64,000 nt of DNA from Atrichornis clamosus. Lineage: Eukaryota > Chordata > Aves > Passeriformes > Menuridae. The stretch is from positions 152,474 through 216,473 of the forward strand of contig WBMZ01002989.1 in NCBI GenBank assembly GCA_013400975.1, in the 5' to 3' direction. Below, one piece after another: positions 13,601-28,100 of the stretch. Numbering within the stretch: the stretch's first letter is position 1; each line of letters begins with the position of its first letter. Both the position numbers and the translations under genes were made by a program. The notes under the pieces are model-generated. The model saw only the letters and a program-made list of their open reading frames with translations, did no database searches and was not told the origin of the DNA.

Positions 13601-16600
13601 GAAACACTCCCTGATTTGCATTCAGGAAGTTAGCTGTTATGATTTAGAAAATGACTATTTATTTTGGATTCTTTTTTCTTTATAAAATGATGTGAAAGCA
13701 GAATGTGAGAGTCTGAAGTATTCCCCCTTGCCAGTGTGCTCCCACCTCACCTCATCATGTTAACACCATTCAAATCAGATGCTTCAGGAGAACAGTGGAG
13801 ATAATTTTTAGTACGAAACCCGCAAATAGCTAACCTAGCCTGTCAAAGTGGAACATAACGCTAGCACTGAAGAAGACCCAGCATGTATCATTCAAGGTAC
13901 TACATTTTCATTACCATCGAGGAGGGGTTTTAAATAGGAACTACTGACAACTTGTCAGAGTAAGAACGCTACCACTGGATCCTTTTTTTAATTTACTTGG
14001 GCTGAATTTACTAACTGCACATTCATTAATTTGCTAAAAATGTAGTGTAGCGATTAGTAATGGAAGGGCTGGGTTTAAAATTCATTTTCCTGCATTGGTC
14101 ACTATAGCAGCATTGTCTTACTACAAGACAAAATTGATTTTGGAACTTGCTAGTGCTAAATATAAAATGGAATCTAGCCAAAATGATTTATTTGTTTGCT
14201 TAGATTTAGAGAGCTCACTAGTCTGTGATCAATATTCTTAGTAATTATCTATGTGCGTACTAAAGATACACATTCTTTTGTATAACAGCTTTCCAAAAAT
14301 AAAACTCCTTATAACTGTGCTTACAAGATAAGCCTCAGGCCAGTGTCATATGTGCAGACACATGGGGTAATCTCTTCATTGTTTTGTGACTAAATTGTTT
14401 GCAGACTGATTTACTTTGCAGTGATGCCCCACAAGTATTCCTAAAAAATTTAAATAATTTTTTCTTTCTGTTTTAAAGTAGCTTCCCTACTTTGTTAACG
14501 TATTGAATACCCAGTGTAATTACCATGCAGTCACTCAAAAGAAGTATACAACAGGTTATTGCTGTTTTCTCTATTTCATGGAGGAATTAAGAATTGCTCT
14601 AGTGTTGAGTCACGTACTTAATTCTTTGAAATATTGGAAGTATCATGATGATAACTATCTTCACTGCTTTTCACCCCTAAGGGAAATAGAAACAAAATCT
14701 AAAACCCCCAGCATTATAGCATACTTTCAAAAGGATAAGGGAGCTCTCCCTTGTCCCTTGCTCCCTTACTCTTTCAGCTGGTAATATTTCCCGCTCAGCA
14801 CTTGCTTAGAAAAGTGGATATGATGAAATTCCTAACACATTTCATGGTATATAGTGAACCAGCCAGATGCACTAAGGGAAGAAATGGTAAGTTAGTAGAA
14901 TAGCATCTGCAGGAGGCCAGATTTATTAGTTCTTTAAAGCCTGAAGCTGTTCTGTGCATTGCTTTCCCACAAAGCAGTGTTTCTCTTCCAGAGCACTCTC
15001 CTGTTTCACTCTAACCTACATAGCAGGACTTATTTCTGGATCACGTAAAGAGTCTTGAAAGGCACAATGCTGAGCTTACAGGGGTTTGAAATGAAGACAG
15101 ATCTATAGTCTGCCTCTTACACAGCTTTAATTGCTTGTGATTTATTCAAACTTCCAGGATCACTGAGTTACTTTTTTGTGGAATAAATTTTAGAAACTTT
15201 TTAGATGTTATCACTACTGTCATTTAAAGGCATTATATAATTTCTGTTCCCAGATAAAACACATTTTAAAGGAACCTTTTTCCCTGAGGGTCAGTGAGAG
15301 TGCAGTTTGCATTCAATGTTCCCAAATTCTCTGAAGTACTTTGTTGCTATTGCTTTGTTCTTGAGCATCCAGATAAATGGGGTGTGATAGGCAAAAAGAA
15401 AACCTCTACATAAAGATAAGAACAAATGCATAAAAGAAGGAAATCCTTTACAGGAAAGTAAATAAAATTCAATAAAATTCACTCTTTTCTATGCCATAAT
15501 GTTCATATGAATATAACTATGCATTATAAAACTTGACAGTTAGAAACCAGGATTTAAGAGCTATTTGAAAGGGATAAAGGATGCTGTAAACTGGCTTGTT
15601 CAATACTTGAAATTCTTAATGCAGTTCAGAAGTGTTAATTTTTAAACACTAAATTGCAAATAAAGAGCCAAAAATGATCTAATTGGTGCTAGCTGACTGA
15701 ATCAAGGTATACTGACTCAGTCATGGTATTAACTGGAATGTACTGGAAAGTGAATATCTATACACTTGCATATTGCTGTTGGCTTGATAATGTGACTATG
15801 TAAAAAGTCAGTCCATTTTCTATGACTTCTTGAAAAGCAACAGATTCAAATTGGAATGACTGACAGAGAAAAAGCAAGGAACAAAAGAGCAGTTTAATGA
15901 CCTCTGTCGATTTAGAATCTGATCCAATGCCAAATGACAGCAGTGGAAAGATTTCTATTGTGCTCATTGGGCTCTTAATTCAGGTCTTTAAATCTTAAAT
16001 GAAAACAGTGTGTTAGCCAATTCAGGTGTTGCATGGTGCAAGGAAAAGCTTATGGGGAGTGTACTTAACGCAGTAATTTCAGGCTTTTAAAAGTTTTTGC
16101 TGTCTTTTGAACACATTGACTGTACCTCAGAACTTCCAGGGCAGATCAGGAAGATATGAAAGAGGGTGGTACATAGACTGCATCAGTGAAAGAATTTTGA
16201 GTGGAAGTAAGAATTCCATGGAACTAAGGTTGTTTTGAAAAAAGCGTGATAAGACAGATGAGCACTACAAAAAAAAAAAAAGTATGATTCTGGCAACCAC
16301 ATCACTTTGAGTAGTGCAAATTCTGGTTGTATAGCAAAGAAACATGAACAGAGAAGGATAGTATGTCAGTAGGGATTTTACCTTGCTCTTCCATTTTGAG
16401 ATTGATAGGCACATGTATGGGTAGGTTGTGAAAATGATGGATAATTGCTTCTATACATTGCATTAGAATTTTCTGCTTCTATTGAGTTTATAAGAATTAT
16501 CTTGTCAGGGAACTGTTTAAACCTCCTCCATTATGTTTTACTCTCTTGAAATTTTTCTTCCACTGACGTTTCTCAAATAAGAAAATATACCCATGTATAT

Positions 16601-18765
16601 GTGTAGCTTCATATGTGTGGAACAATGTAACTTTTTAACATATTTTTATTTAGTTTTTGCAATAGAAGGCTGTAATTTGAAAGTAGCAGGTGCTTTTACT
16701 TCCAAAAGCACAAAAAAATAACATATGATAATGCTCTCCAAGATAATTTATAATAGCAGGTATGATTCAAAAGATGCCTGAGTCATAGCAGACAACCTGT
16801 TTTTGTTTGCCTTGAGGAATCTCGTTGAAATGTGATGGTAGGCACAATATCAAGACAGATTTCTGCAGCTAACCAAATTTATTTTTTAAGTACGATGACA
16901 AGCTAAAAAGTCCACATCTGTGTTATTCAATAATAATAAAGCTAATACAGCTGATTGATGGTATACTCATTGTGAAGACTTCCATCATAGTTTAGAAGCA
17001 CAGGCATAATTTTCAGGTTACCAGTGCCTCTCAGGTTTGGCAGTTTGTTTTCCCTGCCACTGACATGATGACCCCATTTAATTTTTTGTTTGCTTTGTCC
17101 GTCCTGAAGGAGATGTTGTCTGGAATACCTTTCATATATCTCTATGCTTACAGATTTGCAATAGCCAAGATAAGTCTTCTTCCTCTTGGGCTCCCCCACA
17201 AAAAAATATGTAGTCATTGGCACTTAATTTTCTTTAGATTGGTTTCATGCAAGTAATTGACCAACAGTTGTGAGACCTCAGTGTGTGACTGAATTACCAG
17301 CTTCTCAGAGCTGTGATGGCTCATGTAACAAGGTTTGTGTATATGACTGTAGTTTTAATAGATGCACAATGTGTTTGGACAACATTTTTTAAGGAGAGAG
17401 GTAATGCAGCACCTAACTCATTTAATTCTAAGAGAAAGGTTAATTGGACAGGTAAACAGCCCTTTCTAATACCATGACACTGGGGAGAGGGTGAGAAAAA
17501 CAGGAATATATAACAAGAGTTACTTTCTTACTCCAGTGGTCATTTAAGAGCAAGAGCCTGGTTTGCATGTTCTGATTTGTCATCTGAGACATCTTAAAAA
17601 TATGAGCCTTAAAAAAATGAAAGTATTTGAAAAACATAAGGGTAAAGTTTGGATTATTTTAGTGAAAAGTGAGAATGGTATCAAATACCTTTTGGCCACA
17701 ATCAGTGGGGATATGCCATCTTAGCAAAAGATAGAAATGCTTGTCTTTGGTCTATATATGATTTTGTAATGCTTTTTTTTTTTTTTTTTTCTCAGTTGAG
17801 AGCATTCAACTAGGCCAGTAATTTGAACATTTATTTTAGCCAGTAAGTCAAGTGATAAAAGAAAAAAAACCCCCAAACTTCAGTAAAATTAGTGTATGTT
17901 ACAGGTCACTACCTCTTTTCATCAAAGTACCAAGCTAGCCAGATGCTACGCTTTTCAGGAAAAAATACAGCCTTTTCTCAAGAAGCAGTCTGAAGGTCAG
18001 AATCTCTTGACAGTTCAGGAGCTCACTTAGCATAGCTTACTCCTATCTGATGATCAGTGACCCTAAGTATTAAAGTACACATAGTAAATTCTACTATTGA
18101 ATGACTTACCTTTTTACTCTAATTTTTCCTTTACTTCTGCTTTTCTTCTGCATACTTCTGTGACTACATATGCAGAGTGCAAATTTCCAAAAATACTCCT
18201 CAACTTTCAGTGCTTAGTTAATTGCACTAGATGCAAGAATGTAGGTCAAGAGTACTCTTGTTTTACTACTGTGATATGCAAGGTAATTGTTGGTAATCTG
18301 AGAGAAGGGAAAACAACCTAAGACACAAACAGTGAATTTGTTTTTACTTCTGAGGGTCTTATTTCATGGCAACATTTGAGCATGCATTGTGCTTCACCCC
18401 CTCTTAAAATTAGGACATTTCTATCCTGTGTTTCCTTATAGTAGACAATGTCCAGTTAGCTTCCCTCATTGAGCTATTTCCACTCCATATTGATTTTTTG
18501 GCCTTAGTTTCTTTCTACTGAGAGGACAAAGCCAAATTTTGCCAATAGAACCCCCCTGAGCATCTGTGTACATTCTGGGCAGAGTAAAGTTTGACACTGT
18601 TGTAGGCCAATTCAAAGTATATGCTTGTTTGCTTTGTTTTGATTTTACTGAAGTTTGGCATGGTTTACAACTGTTTTACTGTTACTGGTTCACAGATCTA
18701 GACAAGTAGGATCATATTTTGCATAGTTCTAATGTGGTGTAGTCTGTACCAGAAGAGTCTTCAGT
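10654..18765 (+). other. KCNMA1: Intron, mostly unremarkable; one GC-richer segment
   Basis: This is intronic sequence with no recognised gene. Around 10679-11122, overlapping open frames of 90-102 codons occur on both strands, with several CpGs near 10927-10962. I cannot assign these to any family. The rest is A+T-rich, including an uninterrupted run of about 18 T at 17773-17790. I see no CR1 tail or RNA gene. Confidence -1.
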
Positions 18766-18861
18766 GTTTTTGGGTTTTTTTTGTTGTTGTTGGGGTTTTT
18801 TTGTTTTGTTTTTGTTTGTTTGTTTTTTGGGGTTTTTTGTTTGTTTGTTTGTTTCTTTTTT
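18766..18861 (+). repeat. T/G low-complexity block
   Basis: The block is made of T runs interspersed with G, including TTG triplets, TTTG tetranucleotides and two GGGG runs, and ends in repeated GTTT units. It is a simple-sequence tract on the coding strand. It has fewer and shorter G runs than the block near 10617, so quadruplex potential is weaker. Confidence -1.
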
Positions 18862-21800
18862 GCTGTGACATTAGCCACTAAAAATTCTCATTACATTTTG
18901 TTCTCATTAATTAGGTTGTTGTCAGGGACCTTGCATCTGTTTCTTTTATAGAGACATGTCACAGTGTTGACAGATTACCTTATAAATGTTATAGCAGAAG
19001 TGCTGAATGGTTTGTAATGAGCTGAGATTCACTGGGGGAAAGGAAGTGTTAGCATTAGGGAAAAAAAAGGTATTACTTTATCACGAATATGCAGTCCAGT
19101 GAAATATACCTTGCCAGAAGCTCAAACACCTTTTAAGATAGGGAAGTTATGGGGAGAAAATGCTCACATCACTGTGAAGTCTCTGAATGTCATTGTTTTT
19201 TATTATGTAAAATACAGTAATAGTTCATGCTTTGCACATTTTGCAAATGACAATGTATAAACACACCACAAAATTGGCCCTTTATCTGCAGAGCTTATGA
19301 TCTCTGATTGCAGCTGTCAGAACTGATTAGATGAGTGAATAGATGAGTGTAACCATTTTTTCAGCCTAGATATTGAAATTTTTGGAAGTCCTCTGGATAC
19401 TCGTGAAATAACTGCATAGCTTTCAAGTACTTAGAATGATGTACTGAAAAAAAATCTGGTTTTGTCCACACTCCCTTTGTTTTTCTACTCACAAAACTAA
19501 TTATCTGTTCACAGTGTTTGCCTTGAAATATTTTTTTTCACAGTCATGTAATTTGTAGTGTTGGAAGTGTGATGCTTTGGCTAGCTGGTTGCATGTTGAT
19601 TTGATATATTTTATTTTATAAGCCACGTCTTTGACCTCTATGTTTCTATGAATAGATATAGTTAAAGAAAGCATGTTACACAAAGAAGCTGGGCTAATGA
19701 ATTTGTAAGTCTTGTCTTAAGATAAAATAACATTATGAAATCTACCCTTTAAAAATGAAGGACACCTCACACATATTTTAAATTGCTTACAGTGGAACAA
19801 ATTAGAAAAATGGTTTTGCTGGCTGTCCGTAAAGAAACTAAAGACTATTCAATTTCTGTTATTAACTAATATTAAAATAGGTGTGTTGTTTCTGTCTTTT
19901 CTGTTGCCTCCAAAAACTGAGTGTCAGTTCGTTCATCTTTATTGGCCTTTCATTATCTCCCTATATTTTAGAACTTTACATGTCAGAAATTATCTTTGAT
20001 AAATGTAAAGAATTGTATTTATCTTTCAAACCTGATCTTTTAGGATATATCAGTGATAGATTGTGTTCATCACAGAATGCTTTATTAAAGAAGGCTTTAC
20101 TTAAATACATATTTGTGGAAAGGTCATCCACAACTGTGTTACATATATGACAATTTTATCATGTGTCTAAGAATATTGGCTTGTTTTTTCTTCTTAAAAC
20201 TTAAAGATAATTAAATATATATTAAAGAACCTTAGGGCTAAGCTTAAAAGCATGATCTCTAGCTAATTCACACCAGGAGATGACTAAAAAGAGCGCTGAA
20301 TTTGGTTTTAAAACAAAGTCTTTTAATAATTGATGCCTGACTCATAGGCCTTGTACATTTGGGAAGGCTAGTCTGAAAATACTCAGTTTTGTTTGCCATA
20401 CAGTACATTTGTAAAAATAATAGCTTTTTTTAATGCTGCCCCTGTCACATGATCACATCATGAATTAATAGGCTAACCTGTGACATTTTAAAGATTGAAA
20501 TACACCTTCAGTAACTCAAAGGTAGAAGTAATAGAAAAGGAACAAAGAAAAGGATATCTGTGCCCTAAGGGACAAATTCTGAAGAAAATTAATAATAGCT
20601 TTGTACTGTGTAAAATTCAGGTATTTCGTGTTAAAATTTTTAAAGCACTTTTTTTTTTTTTCTCTGAAGGGCTTACTGTGGTTGCTCTTGCTTAATAAAT
20701 TTTCAGTTTATGGCTGCAAAGTAGTTGTTGTTTCCATAGTCACTCTTGTAAAAGAGAGCAAAATAGATTGAGGGAGCAAACCAAAGTCTTCACTGGGCAC
20801 TGTGTAAATGACAGAGCGCTTACCTGTACAACATCCAGTATGACATCACTGACAGACTTCCCGAATACTGCTTTGTGTATGCAAAAACTTCACTTGGCTT
20901 CCTGAATGAAGTTCCCAGAAGCCCAGCTGAAATCAGTCAAGCTTCTCTGTGTCTCAGGCAGAATCTTTGGTCCTTTTTCTGCTCTGTGACTCTGTTTCTT
21001 ATTCTGTTCAGTTGCTATTCTCTGTTGTTCAGTCAAGCTTATTCTTGGGGTTGGGAATATGCAAAGTTTATTTTCAAAAAAAATCTTCTTAAACGCAAAT
21101 AATTTGAAGGCCCATGCGTCATAATTCTCTCTGCTGGTTAAACTAGCACCTATTAATCAAAAAAAGTCTTCAGTGAGAGGCCTTAGGGGTAGGAAGTAAC
21201 AAATATCTTCATACCCACAATTTACCTGATCAATGAAGTTGGGAGTTGTAGATATGACTTTCTAGAGTGTTCTGAGTCTCCTGTTCCATTTAGATCCTTT
21301 GTTCTCAGAGCTGGGCTGTGGATTATTAGAGGCATATCTGAATTATTTTTTTTCCTGTAAGTGCTCATTAAGTGGAGAACCTTTATCTGTAATTTTACCC
21401 ATTACACCTCAACAGTTTGTGTCAGGGAGCAACAGGGCAGGCTTGCATGTAGGGAAATTGAGTTGAGAGTGGCAGGTGGGGCCATGTGCTCCGCAATCAG
21501 TACGTCATTCATCCCTACCCCCTCCCAAATTAATTTTGTTATTTTAATGGAATCAGATTATAGAATTAAGCATTACTTTCATTTTTTTTCTCTCAGGCCA
21601 GTTATAATGATTGGTGCTTTTTACTTAATTAATATCTTCCAAAGCAACCATCATGCTGAAATTAATGGTATGAGTTTTCTGTTTCTCTCAAGGCTAAGAT
21701 TGTCTGAGACTGCAAAACAATGCAGGGATAAAGGAGGTGTTTGTAATATACAGCTGCTCTGACAATATTGTCATATTGCTTTAGGTCCCATTCCTGAAGC

Positions 21801-24654
21801 ATGAGAATCAACTACCATTTGTGATAGCTGGCTGAGAAATCTCTCACACCAAGCTGCTTTCAAAAATTTTGCAAGTCTATATGTGATTTTTTTGGCTTGA
21901 ACCTGTTACAGAACTGAGCAAATTGTTAGTTTTATATCATCTGTATATTATTACCAAAATAAATGCATTCTATTAAAATATATATTAATAACAATTTTTA
22001 AAAATCCTCTCAAGTAATGTTCTAAATTCAGGCAATCTGTAGCAGTCTTGTTGGGAAGCCCACCCGACAAAGAAAGAAACAAATGTGCCACTGGCGTTGA
22101 TGCTTATGTGTGATATATGGAGCACAGTGTTGCTTAGAACACATTTACTGTGGTGTCCCTGGAGCTGTGAGAAGATAAATGGGTAGTTGTAACACTGCTT
22201 GCTACTTAATGTTGGAATATGCTGGTAACTTATCAAAATCTTGTAAGAGCATTTAATTATACAAGATTGCTAAAGCTTTGGACTCTCAAGGCCCAAAGTG
22301 CTGTAGTGAAAGTAGGCACAGTAGAAATGGTGGTAGTGGAAGTGCTTCTGGTTATGCCAGCTTTGGGTTTTGCATATATACACCCATTTAGCTGGCTGAT
22401 TTCCCATGACCATGGCATTGCAGTAAAAGCTTTAACAATCCCATAAAGGATTTCTGAAGTGTATAGATGTGTTTCAAGTTGGATGGAACTCAAGTCCAGA
22501 AAAGGCTATTGAATAATTATACATTTTACTTTTTAACTTCATGAAACTGTTGACATGTCAAATACTTTCTATGATCTTATAATATACAAATAGCAACTCT
22601 GATGTTGAACAAGGTGAATTTGCTCAGTGATCTCTAATGTCTCTTTTTTAGCTTATTTTATTGTGATAGAGTGTCCTTCTCCATAATGCATGTTATAAGT
22701 ATAATAAAAATGCATCCAGGAAAATAGTTTTAGACTAGACTTTCATAGGCTCTCAGCTCTGTTTGTCGTTTGGCTATTCCTCTGTTCTCGCAGTGGTATT
22801 CTTGGTCTCCACTTAGAACACAGAGGAGGAGGAGGAGGGAATTTATAGTCACATCTATTTATCCACTTTCTCTGTGCTTGAGTGACCACATTATTTCATA
22901 AATAATGAATTATTTTAGATAGATTATCCTTTTAGCTCCCATCACTGTTTCTCTGTCTCCTTGATAATCTCCTGCTGATCTGTAAAGGCTAATGCTAGTG
23001 TATGAACTAGTGTATAGTTATTGGGAAGTTTGAGTAGGATGAAACAGAGAGAAGAAACAGAAAACAAAGTGTTGGTGAACTTGGCTTCAGGATAATGTGA
23101 ATTATTGACTTCTCATTAAAAAAAACCAAAACATCTACAGAATCCTGTATTAGGGAGTAAAATTTTTAGAAGCTCCAACATAGTTCTGACAGCTTGTATT
23201 TCTCTAAGCTATTCTTCTATTTTGACTGCAGTGTGAGGCAGATAACACTGTACAAAATAATCTTTGAATAATGCAATGATAGTTAAACAAATCAAAGTTC
23301 AGATTTTGGATCCCAGTTCAGAAACAAATGATGGTGCTAGAAAACCATGGAATGCTCAGGCCCTAGTTGTAGTTGAAAAATTTGCAAGTATTTTCAATGC
23401 TATGGCCTCATTAATATAAAGTAGAATAGCCTACAAAGGAAAAAAAAAAGTTTTAGTCTGTATTTAAATTGCCAAGTTCTTAACAGTTTTGTTAAAAAAA
23501 GAAATCAATTTCAAAGTGATTTAATAGTGGTAGTAGCTTTTCTTTCTGTACTACGGTCAAGGGATCTGTGGCCTGGCTGAAGTCTAGTAATTTCATATCA
23601 TAAATTGTTTTTGTCTTCCATATCTTCCTGGCACTTTGCATTATAATTTATTTATCCCTGTGACCTATTTAACTTACCGTCCATCAAAGGATTTTTTTTT
23701 TTCTGCACCTCATGATGATAAAGTAACTTGTTTAGAAACAGGATAGTTATGCTACTTCTTTTCTGTGTATGTTTCCAGCAGAAGACTGGTACTCTAAAAA
23801 CATGTGGTTAATCCATGGAAAAGTGTCTTATTTTCCCAATTCCATTTATCACGATACACTAGGCAACAAAGAGGAGGCAAAATTATTAAATTTAAATAAA
23901 CATTATTATATTTAAATCTGTTTTCTGATTTCTTTAGATCCCATCCTCCAACCTTGTAATAAAAGGCAATGTTGGAAGATGAACAAAAATATAATAGTAT
24001 GGAGAGAAGGTGATTGTTTCCTTTGGTGTGGGCTTCATTTCATGCTGCACTAAAGCACAAGCCTATTGCAATTAAAAAGTTGAAAAGGAATGGTTGAATA
24101 GGACTAATGAGTGTAATTAGGCTTCATTAGTAATGTCAGAATTTATGTATGTGTTAAGGGGAAAATACAGTCCTGAGTGATTGTCTAGCTTTCCATTCAG
24201 TGGGATGGAACATTGCAAGGTTTCATAATATAGGTCCCTATTAAATATGGCACTTAGCGAAGGAAATGAAATAGGCCAGTCCATATGCTTTAGAGTAAAA
24301 CTGGTTGAGAGCAGTGCTGTTTTCCTTGTACAGATGCCTTTTCTAAATAAATGGGACATTTGTGTTAGTTGAAGGTCATAGTTTGGCATGAAATGTGGCT
24401 GCTTGTCTACACTAATCCTCTGCAGGTAATGCTTTTAACTGTAACTCTTTAAGGGCCTGCTTAATCTCAGTTTATTTTGGTCCAGGGTTATTTATAAGAA
24501 CTGCAACAAATACCTTAGGACCTCTGGCTGAAAAGGCTGTTTAAAATTGAGATGTTTGTGATCATTTGTAACTATCAAAATCTTTGATTTTAAGGGAACC
24601 TTACTATGAGAAGAACATCATACAGTTTGAACATAGCAAACTGCCCACATAACT
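18862..24654 (+). other. KCNMA1: Intron, no recognisable gene
   Basis: This is A+T-rich intron. An open frame of 133 codons at 21361-21762 (+) has no family resemblance, and a purine AGG microsatellite lies at 22823-22840. No splice-bounded exon or RNA gene was seen. Confidence -1.
22823..22840 (+). repeat. Short (AGG)n microsatellite
   Basis: This is a GAGGAGGAGGAGGAGGGA purine run, about five perfect trinucleotide units. It is a short simple repeat with no evident function. Confidence -1.
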
Positions 24655-24735
24655 ATAATGACCTTGAATGGGACATAATAATCTTGATGGGTCCCTTCCA
24701 ATTCAGCCTTTTCTATGATTTTGTGATTGTGGGCT
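24655..24735 (+). mobile_element. CR1 LINE 3'-end fragment
   Basis: The motif ATCTTGATGGGTCCCTTCCA, then CAGCC and a TTCTATGATTTTGTGATT tail, is the typical end of an avian CR1 copy. Only the 3' untranslated end is clear. The 5' limit is uncertain and the element may extend further upstream in degraded form. Confidence -1.
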
Positions 24736-24879
24736 GTTAATACCCATTCAATAAGGGAGTCCCCATCAGATTATTTTAATATCTAGTTGACAGAACTTTG
24801 TAGAGCTTTTGCAGAACAAATTCTTGCAGGGGTAAACTACCAAAGAGATGAGATCAGCTGTGGTTTTATTTGACTGAGT

Positions 24880-25065
24880 CTTGAAAGCCGTCAAGGTCAG
24901 AGGTTCCATAAGGAGGAGACAGAGGTTCTCCAGGTCTTTTCCAGGAGAGCTGCTCCAGTGTTGGACAGTGTTGACCTCTTATGGAAATCTTTTTCTTAAT
25001 GACTGGCAATGGACATGTTAGGATGATATTCAGTTTTCCAGTGAAATTCTGCATTTCGAACAATA
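24880..25065 (-). mobile_element. Possible degraded CR1 fragment
   Basis: The stretch around CTGCTCCAGTGTTGGACAGT, followed by a TCTTTTTCTTAATG-like segment, recalls the reverse complement of the part of CR1 just before its 3' UTR. That region normally reads as a 'CCAGTG...TGACCA...TTTCTTCCTAATGTCC' pattern. Divergence is high and the call could be wrong. The edges are approximate. Confidence -1.
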
Positions 25066-25111
25066 TTTTAGTGTTTGAAAAGTAAGCACAATGCAATAAG
25101 TGCCTAATCAC

Positions 25112-28100
25112 TCCTGTGTCATTCTTCCTGTATGCATTCTGGTTCTCTTAATGTAAATGTCTAAAAAGCTACAGGAAAAAACAATCGTGGTTAGATGGGA
25201 ATTTCAGTCCTGATCAATGCATGTTTATCCCTTCAGATATTTATGTACTAAGTGAAACTAGCAAACTCTAGAAGGCTAGCGCACTCCATTGTTCTGAAGT
25301 AGTTGTTCTATTTCTTTTTTCTTCATTTATTTTTTTGTAATATGGATGAATGAGTTGTTGAATTTGGTTAAATGTTGTGAGTATGGAAATCTGACAGCCA
25401 TTAATGGCTTAAAATTCTCTTGGCAGGAGTTGAAGTGTGGGTTGGAAGCAGAGCAAAAAAAATCATTGAAAAACAGTAGGTAGGGTGAGTGGGGAAAAAA
25501 AAAGACACAGGAGACTTTGTAGAATGAACAAAGAAGGAAACAGATGCCAATTAAAGTGAATACTGAAACAACATCATATTGTCCATAGGGGCACACTTTT
25601 AAAACTTCTTCTACAAGGATTCTTCTACCCCACTAAAAAAGGAATAAAAATACAAGCCTCACTTCAGTTAGCAAAGCTCATTTTTATTTGGCTGATTCTC
25701 AATAAAAAAGAAAACAATAAAGGTGAAAACCAAAGGCTCAGAAATTCAAATTGGTTTCACCAATCTGTAATAGTCTGCAAGAATTCATTTCTGTTGAAAT
25801 GCAGGCACAGATAAATTTTACATTTATTTAAGAATATTTTTAAAATGTAATATTTTAAGTATATAGGAAGTTTGGTTTTATTAATTATTCTTCTATGGCC
25901 CATAAATTGAAATTGATTGAAGCACCTGGAAATTGAGGACCTAATTTAGGATATGTGATTGTCCACTTCTCTGACTATACAAGAGAAAAGCTTCTCAAGA
26001 GAGACAGTCCTTATCCTCATATGTACTTTCTCAAAAGTTTTAGCAAAGGAAAAAATAATATTTATGGTGTAAGCAGATGAGCGATTCATTAAGAATACTG
26101 TGTTGAACAAGTTGTATCCCATAACTTTGTGTACTGTCAAAGTTTGTCTTCTAAGTGAAAGGCTGTAAATCTCTTTGTTAATCGCATTAGCTGGCTAATT
26201 TCTTAGTTAATCACAATGTGGTCTGATTTTGAGTATGTCTTTTGTGCTATGGAATATTTTTACAATGTATTTTTAAAAAACCTTGATTTTTAAAATGCCT
26301 TAAACTCAATATAAGTATCATATGATAAATTTTCATGGCATGCCAGGGATATGAATAGTTCAATAAAGAGAAACTTTTTTTTAAACAGATGAGATTGGAA
26401 ATAGGGAAATAATAAAGGAAACTGGAACTGGCACTAACTATTTGTCATCAAATCAATTATCATCTCTGGAATTGAAATTGTTCTCTTGCTGTTCTAGAAG
26501 TCATTACACCATATTGAATGAGAATGTCCACACCTCCTTCTAAAAGCAGTAAAATGAATTACCAAACCACATTTAAATTGGAGTCAAAGTAATGTCAATC
26601 AAAGAGCCTTGCAAATATTGTTGCGAGTTGCCACTAATAGATTAAAAAAAATCCCTTCAATACAGCAGAAATGCTGAAGGACAAGTGTGTGAGGTCTGGA
26701 AGACACATTCATGATACAATGCTTAGAGGTATGAGTATGTGTCAGTGCATGCTAATACAGAACCTTAAGTACTGTAGTATCTTAACTTATTAAAAATAGT
26801 TTTTTTTTCTCACTGTCATAACTCTCTTATTATGATTATTCCCTTTTAAAATAAGTTTAGGGTGACAAAACTGTACAGCTTCGCAGTGAACATCCATAGA
26901 GAGATTAATGTAGGTTGAGTAGCGTTTTGTGTGAACTTCATGCGTGTTTGTGTTGAAAAAAGCAACACACACACCTATCCCCATTCACATATCATACACT
27001 ATATTCCAAATAGTTCTGTTTCAATCAGAAATTTTATATATAAAGTAGTCTTTTATGAAGAGGGTGACAGACTTCAGCAGTTGAGTAATGCTTGTTGCTG
27101 CCTTTAATTGCTACAATGAGACACAATCACAGTTCGGATAACACTGAGTGTTACTGTACATCTGTTACCTGTCCATTAACACAGCACAGATGTTGTTTGC
27201 AAGGCAGAATGAATCAGATATGTTCTTTAAAGTATAATTTGTAGGATTGGGTGGGGTATCAAACCTAGTTCCATGGAAACCAAATGAGGTATTTCTGGCA
27301 ATAAAGAAAGGGTAGATGGAGCTTATTATACATTTAGATACCTGACTATTTGTCTGATTTCTTGGGAGGTTTGTGTGTGGTGTGCCATGCTGCCATGGAG
27401 CTGCTGATCATGTACATCAAGTGAAGAGCTTAGCTATATGAAGTTGTCTTGGATATGGCCTTGGATAGGGTCTGGTTTATTGACATATCCTAACATTTGA
27501 TGTGTCCAACTTATGTTGTTATTTATTAGGATCTTATTTTGTAAAGGCTGATATGGCTTCCTTGAACCTTCTTTTAAAGCAGCTGTATCTCTGTGTGCCA
27601 AAATGGGAAAATAGCTCTCATTTAATCAAGTTCTTATGTAGAAATGGAAGTTGTTCCTTACTGCTGTATAATCAATTAAACCAGGTATATGGGTAAAACT
27701 TTCCTTAAAGAAAATGTATTATTTCTCATTACTCCTACAATGTGGATTTTGCAATCTTTAAGTAGAAGATTGGATTCTGTATCTATCACCACATCTATTT
27801 GCCAGTGTTATGTTTAAAAATTCAAGTGGCACTTTGCTGTAGGTCTGGAGACAGGAGAGACCAAGATCTTCCAGAGCAGGAAGTTTGCTAAAACTGGAAG
27901 AAAAAGTGTGGTTAATACCTAGCAGAAGTTTTGTTCTTTCTAAAGCTAAGAAATTATTTATTTTCTAAGAAATAAATTATTTTCAGGGAAGATTTTTTTC
28001 AGAGCTATTCTGGATATTGTATTCGGCTGCAACCAAATATTAGCCCATAGCAAGTGCCAGGCTTTATCAGGGATAAACTTCCCCCAGGGTTTTGTGAGAA

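Noticed and set aside
21361..21762. 133-codon plus-strand open frame
   Set aside because: It has no domain resemblance, ordinary intron composition and no splice-bounded structure. It starts at a non-ATG codon.
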